Assembly: GCF_001661345.1 (NCBI RefSeq)
Contig: NW_017962923.1
Span: forward strand, 62,001-126,000
DNA: 64,000 nucleotides
Source: Ascoidea rubescens DSM 1968
Lineage: Eukaryota; Ascomycota; Saccharomycetes; Ascoideales; Ascoideaceae
Direction: 5' to 3'
Positions 61,246 through 64,000 of the stretch are shown here, in pieces; position 1 is the first letter of the stretch, and every line of letters starts with the position of its first letter. The notes beneath the pieces were generated by a model. It ran no database searches and had not been told where the DNA came from. It saw only the letters and a program-made list of their open reading frames with translations. The translations under genes and the position numbers were made by a program.

Positions 61246-62505
61246 TCAAAAAGCTATTTTTCTTTTTGATAAAAGACCAGAGTGTTTGGTAAAGCTTTTC
61301 ATTGGTTTGAACCCCCATTTTCTTAACATCGCTTTATCTTCATCCCATCCTGTACACATTGTCGTAAGCATTTTTTTTCCAGTAAAAATTGCATTAGCAC
61401 CAGCCATGAAACATAAAAATTGTTCATGCTCCTTCATTGTATATCTTCCTGCTGCAATTCTTATTATACTTTCAGGCATTATCATTCTTCCAGTCGCAAT
61501 TGTTCGAAGAATAGAATCAAATGTTAAACTTTTTGTAGAATGAGCAGCTGCTTTAGGAGTCCCCTCAATTTCAACTAATCTGTTTATAGGAAGAGATTCT
61601 GGATGTTTCTTCATATTAGATAGTGTGTACAAAAAAGATATATGATCATCTTCAGTTTCCCCTAAACCTAAAATACCTCCTGTGCAAGCAGAAATTCCAA
61701 CTTGATTAACATTATCGATGGTTTTCAATCTATCATCATAGGTCCTTGTTGTGATCACATTAGGATAATGCTCCCTTGAAGTATCAATGTTATGGTTATA
61801 ACAGGTTAAATTTGCATCCTTCAAAACCTGTAGTTGTTCCTTTTCAATCATACCCAAAGTAACACAAGACTCCATACCTAAATCATTGATCCCCTTAATC
61901 ATATCAGCAATTCGTTTAAGAGCGCTTTTTCTCCCATTCATATCTCTCCATGCTGCTCCAAGACAAAATCTAGTACTACCGTTGGCCTGAGCTTCTTTAG
62001 CAGCCTCTAAGACATCATTGACTTTCATCATCTTTTCCGCCTTAACACCGGTATCATATCTTGAACTTTGAGCGCAATAAGAACAATCCTCTGAGCACCC
62101 ACCTGTTTTAATTGATAATAGGGTACATAATTGAATCTCTTTTGGATCATGAAAGTTACGATGAACAATCATGGCATGATGCATCAAATCTGGAAGTGAA
62201 GCATTGTATATTTTTTTAATTTGCAGTTTAGTCCAATGGTGATAGGGTTTTTCAAGTGAAGTGGCAAATAAAACTGGATCTTCATCAATTTCATTTTCAA
62301 TACCAGTCTTATTAGGTGTATTTTTAACATCTTCGCAAGACTCATAAAATGATTTGTCCAAAGTTTGATGTTTTACACTAAACTTGGAGGGTTTTTTGAA
62401 AATCGGATCAAGAGCAGGAGAAGAATAAAACTTCTTTATACAAAGAAATTTTAATGATGAATTTGAATATAAGGACAAACTTCTTAATGAATTATAGGAC
62501 ATCAT
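61246..62505 (-). CDS. BIO2: Biotin synthase (mitochondrial)
   Basis: The 419-residue radical-SAM enzyme has the cluster-binding motif CSEDCSYC with cysteines at about 137, 141 and 144. Family blocks follow: TGVKAEKMMKVNDVLEAAKEAQANGSTRFCLGAAWRD, YNHNIDTSREHYPNVITTRTYDDRL, CTGGILGLGETEDDH, and IRIAAGRYTMKEHEQFLCFMAGANAIFTGKKMLTT. It inserts sulfur into dethiobiotin in mitochondria. The N-terminal 30 residues (SLRSLSLYSNSSLKF) look like a mitochondrial presequence, followed by about 50 poorly conserved residues. The first ATG of two, at 62505, is used. The yeast enzyme is 375 residues. Confidence 0.97.
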   Translation of the reverse strand: MMSYNSLRSLSLYSNSSLKFLCIKKFYSSPALDPIFKKPSKFSVKHQTLDKSFYESCEDVKNTPNKTGIENEIDEDPVLFATSLEKPYHHWTKLQIKKIYNASLPDLMHHAMIVHRNFHDPKEIQLCTLLSIKTGGCSEDCSYCAQSSRYDTGVKAEKMMKVNDVLEAAKEAQANGSTRFCLGAAWRDMNGRKSALKRIADMIKGINDLGMESCVTLGMIEKEQLQVLKDANLTCYNHNIDTSREHYPNVITTRTYDDRLKTIDNVNQVGISACTGGILGLGETEDDHISFLYTLSNMKKHPESLPINRLVEIEGTPKAAAHSTKSLTFDSILRTIATGRMIMPESIIRIAAGRYTMKEHEQFLCFMAGANAIFTGKKMLTTMCTGWDEDKAMLRKWGFKPMKSFTKHSGLLSKRKIAF

Positions 62506-63299
62506 GTTCAAGAAAGAAATAAGTTGAATACTTGTTTTACTAGTTTTGCTTGTTAGAGTTGTTAAAATTATAAGAATCGGAAAATAAAAAAAGGGATTTT
62601 AAGCAAATAAAATAACTGGAAAAAGAAATTAAAAAATTCTGAGCCCATACAAAAATTTGAACCACTATAACAAGTTTTTCTTGAGTTCCAGGACTCTAAA
62701 ACTAAGATTGAGCTTTTAGATGATAGTATTACTCCAGAAAAGAAATGATTGGTTAAAAACATGCTGATTGTGATAAAATGACTATCTAGTTACCGCTTTA
62801 GGAAATTATAGCTAACTTGTTTTATGTTCAAAAACAATTATCAGATTTTTAATTAAATCTTAAGCGAATATTCACTTTTTTGTTGAACCAATAAAATTAA
62901 CTTAAAAGAAAACAAACATCAATAAGTTTTATCTTATGATTGGTTGTTTGTTTTGTTAGTAAAACAGGATTCCTGGTAATTAAAATAACTCAATAGTCAA
63001 ATCTATTGCTCTACAAAATTCAAACTCAAATGCTCCTATAGCCCTCATTAAATGTTTTGTTAAAAAAAAAGCAGCCACTAGCTAATAGTCTTTGTTAACT
63101 GCCTGAAGTTTCAGAGGGAGCAGTTTTTCAGAGAATTGTAGAGTATTAATTCTGGAAATAAAAAATATGACTAGTGTAATTACCAAAATAGGAAATATCA
63201 GAAATGCAACTGACTCACGTGAGACTAAAACAGCAAACAGATTTTTTGAAGGGAAAAAACATAATCATGTAATTTAAACAAAACATAGCTCAACAAGGA
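62506..63299. promoter_or_regulatory. Divergent promoter, BIO2 and FG nucleoporin
   Basis: A 794-bp AT-rich spacer with a CACGTG at 63216-63221 (in ACTCACGTGAGAC, a short palindrome) about 80 bp before the nucleoporin start. No gene seen. Confidence 0.45.
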
Positions 63300-64000
63300 A
63301 TGTCTTTCGGCTCATCTTCATTTGGGGGAACTGGAACAACCAACTCAATTTTTGGAAAGTCTTCTTTCGGGACAGGCAACTCAAATTCTGGTACACAGTC
63401 TTCTTTCGGGGCTTTTGGGAACACACAAAACAATTCAGTTTTCGGAAAATCAACGTTTGGGTCAGGAAGTAACAACAACACCCAAGCATCGCCATTTGCA
63501 AGCTCTAATTTCAATAACAACAACTCTAATTCTATATTTCAAACATCTCAAACCTCAAACTTTGGCAACTCAAGTTTTGGCATTGGGAACACTCATTCAA
63601 GTAGTAATAATTTTCTGCCATTTTCTTCTTCTAATCAGAAGAGCGACATTTCCAACGCCACCAATTCAGCTTCTCCTTTTGGATCACTTGGGAATTCCAA
63701 ACCAGAAACCAATAAAAGTTCTCCTTTTGGTGCTTATAGCACAAATAATAATTCTATATTCGGTTCATCATCTGGAACAAACACAAATAATCTGCCATTT
63801 GGAAGCTCAACATTTGGAAGCTCAACATTTGGAAGTTCAACATTTGGAAAAAACAAAAGCGAAAAAAACAGCGATTTTTCAACCATAAACAATCCATTTA
63901 ATACCTCTTTTGCAAATACTATAAATAATCTGAATGCAAATACTATAAATAATCTGAATGCAAATCCATTTCCATCTGGTAACACAACTGGGAACAAATT
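63300..64000 (+). CDS. FG-repeat nucleoporin (5' part, runs off window)
   Basis: The frame from ATG 63300 (MSFGSSSFGG) stays open for 233 codons to the edge. It is made of Ser/Asn/Thr/Gly spacers around FG, SFG, TFG, VFG and SPFG motifs, with NPF-type variants later. That is the disordered FG domain of a nuclear pore protein. Two short tandem repeats lie at 63801-63845 and 63912-63959. It could be a Nup100/116-, Nsp1- or Nup159-type protein; without the structured C-terminus I cannot choose. All three in-register TCN/TCG-coded SPF motifs have two counterparts in which the Ser codon is CTG. Confidence 0.8.
   Translation, partial: MSFGSSSFGGTGTTNSIFGKSSFGTGNSNSGTQSSFGAFGNTQNNSVFGKSTFGSGSNNNTQASPFASSNFNNNNSNSIFQTSQTSNFGNSSFGIGNTHSSSNNFLPFSSSNQKSDISNATNSASPFGSLGNSKPETNKSSPFGAYSTNNNSIFGSSSGTNTNNLPFGSSTFGSSTFGSSTFGKNKSEKNSDFSTINNPFNTSFANTINNLNANTINNLNANPFPSGNTTGNK
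63801..63845 (+). repeat. 15-bp tandem repeat coding GSSTF, three copies
   Basis: Unit ggaagctcaacattt occurs three times with one silent change; it codes three GSSTF repeats in the FG domain. Confidence 0.95.
63912..63959 (+). repeat. 24-bp tandem repeat in the FG nucleoporin, two copies
   Basis: A 24-bp unit starting gcaaatactataaat is present twice without mismatch, with a partial third. Each copy contains a CTG codon. Confidence 0.93.

Overview
The window looks like a stretch of nuclear chromosome from a budding yeast (Saccharomycotina). It is AT-rich and gene-dense, nearly all genes are intron-free, and the proteins match Saccharomyces cerevisiae families in length and motif order. Only two genes show introns, both short and close to the start codon. 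I cannot name the species. CTG codons are rare, and their positions in one nucleoporin gene hint at, but do not prove, serine decoding as in the CUG-Ser yeasts.

Layout, left to right. A partial VPS55 and RAD57 (plus) face a FBXO21-type F-box gene (minus). A GC-rich divergent promoter separates the F-box gene from a LEE1-like CCCH zinc-finger gene. ELP6 (minus) and an SDT1/PHM8-type phosphatase (plus) diverge, then a 1.7 kb empty stretch leads to 5-oxoprolinase (OXP1). ERJ5 (minus) has a solo LTR just upstream. A putative SANT-like regulator, the intron-containing TAN1, DUG1, a small probable mitochondrial protein and an MPS2-like spindle-pole gene follow. SEC10 (plus) and the SR-protein kinase SKY1 (minus) come next, then a TALE homeobox gene (CUP9/TOS8 type) with a 2.3 kb upstream region.

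The right half holds a mitochondrial rhodanese, a spliced UPF0390 gene, NSE4, a Vps3844-domain membrane protein, the karyopherin PSE1, FYV7, a second solo LTR, ELP4, SMC6, a Zn2Cys6 transcription factor, a divergent 3-hydroxyacyl-CoA dehydratase-like protein, RPS31 (ubiquitin-eS31), UPS2, an unrecognised coiled-coil protein, biotin synthase BIO2 and the start of an FG nucleoporin that runs off the window.

Several functional partners sit near one another: SMC6 with NSE4 (Smc5/6 complex), ELP4 and ELP6 (Elongator) with TAN1 (another tRNA modification factor), and OXP1 with DUG1 (glutathione breakdown). There is no operon-like arrangement; most genes have their own promoter. The most notable points are two related solo LTRs with intact 5-bp target duplications, each just upstream of a gene and pointing at it; a dehydratase-like protein lacking the catalytic tyrosine; a Tbf1-type palindrome before RPS31; a uORF whose stop overlaps the main start codon; and the CTG-decoding hint. 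No CRISPR, rRNA or convincing tRNA gene was seen.
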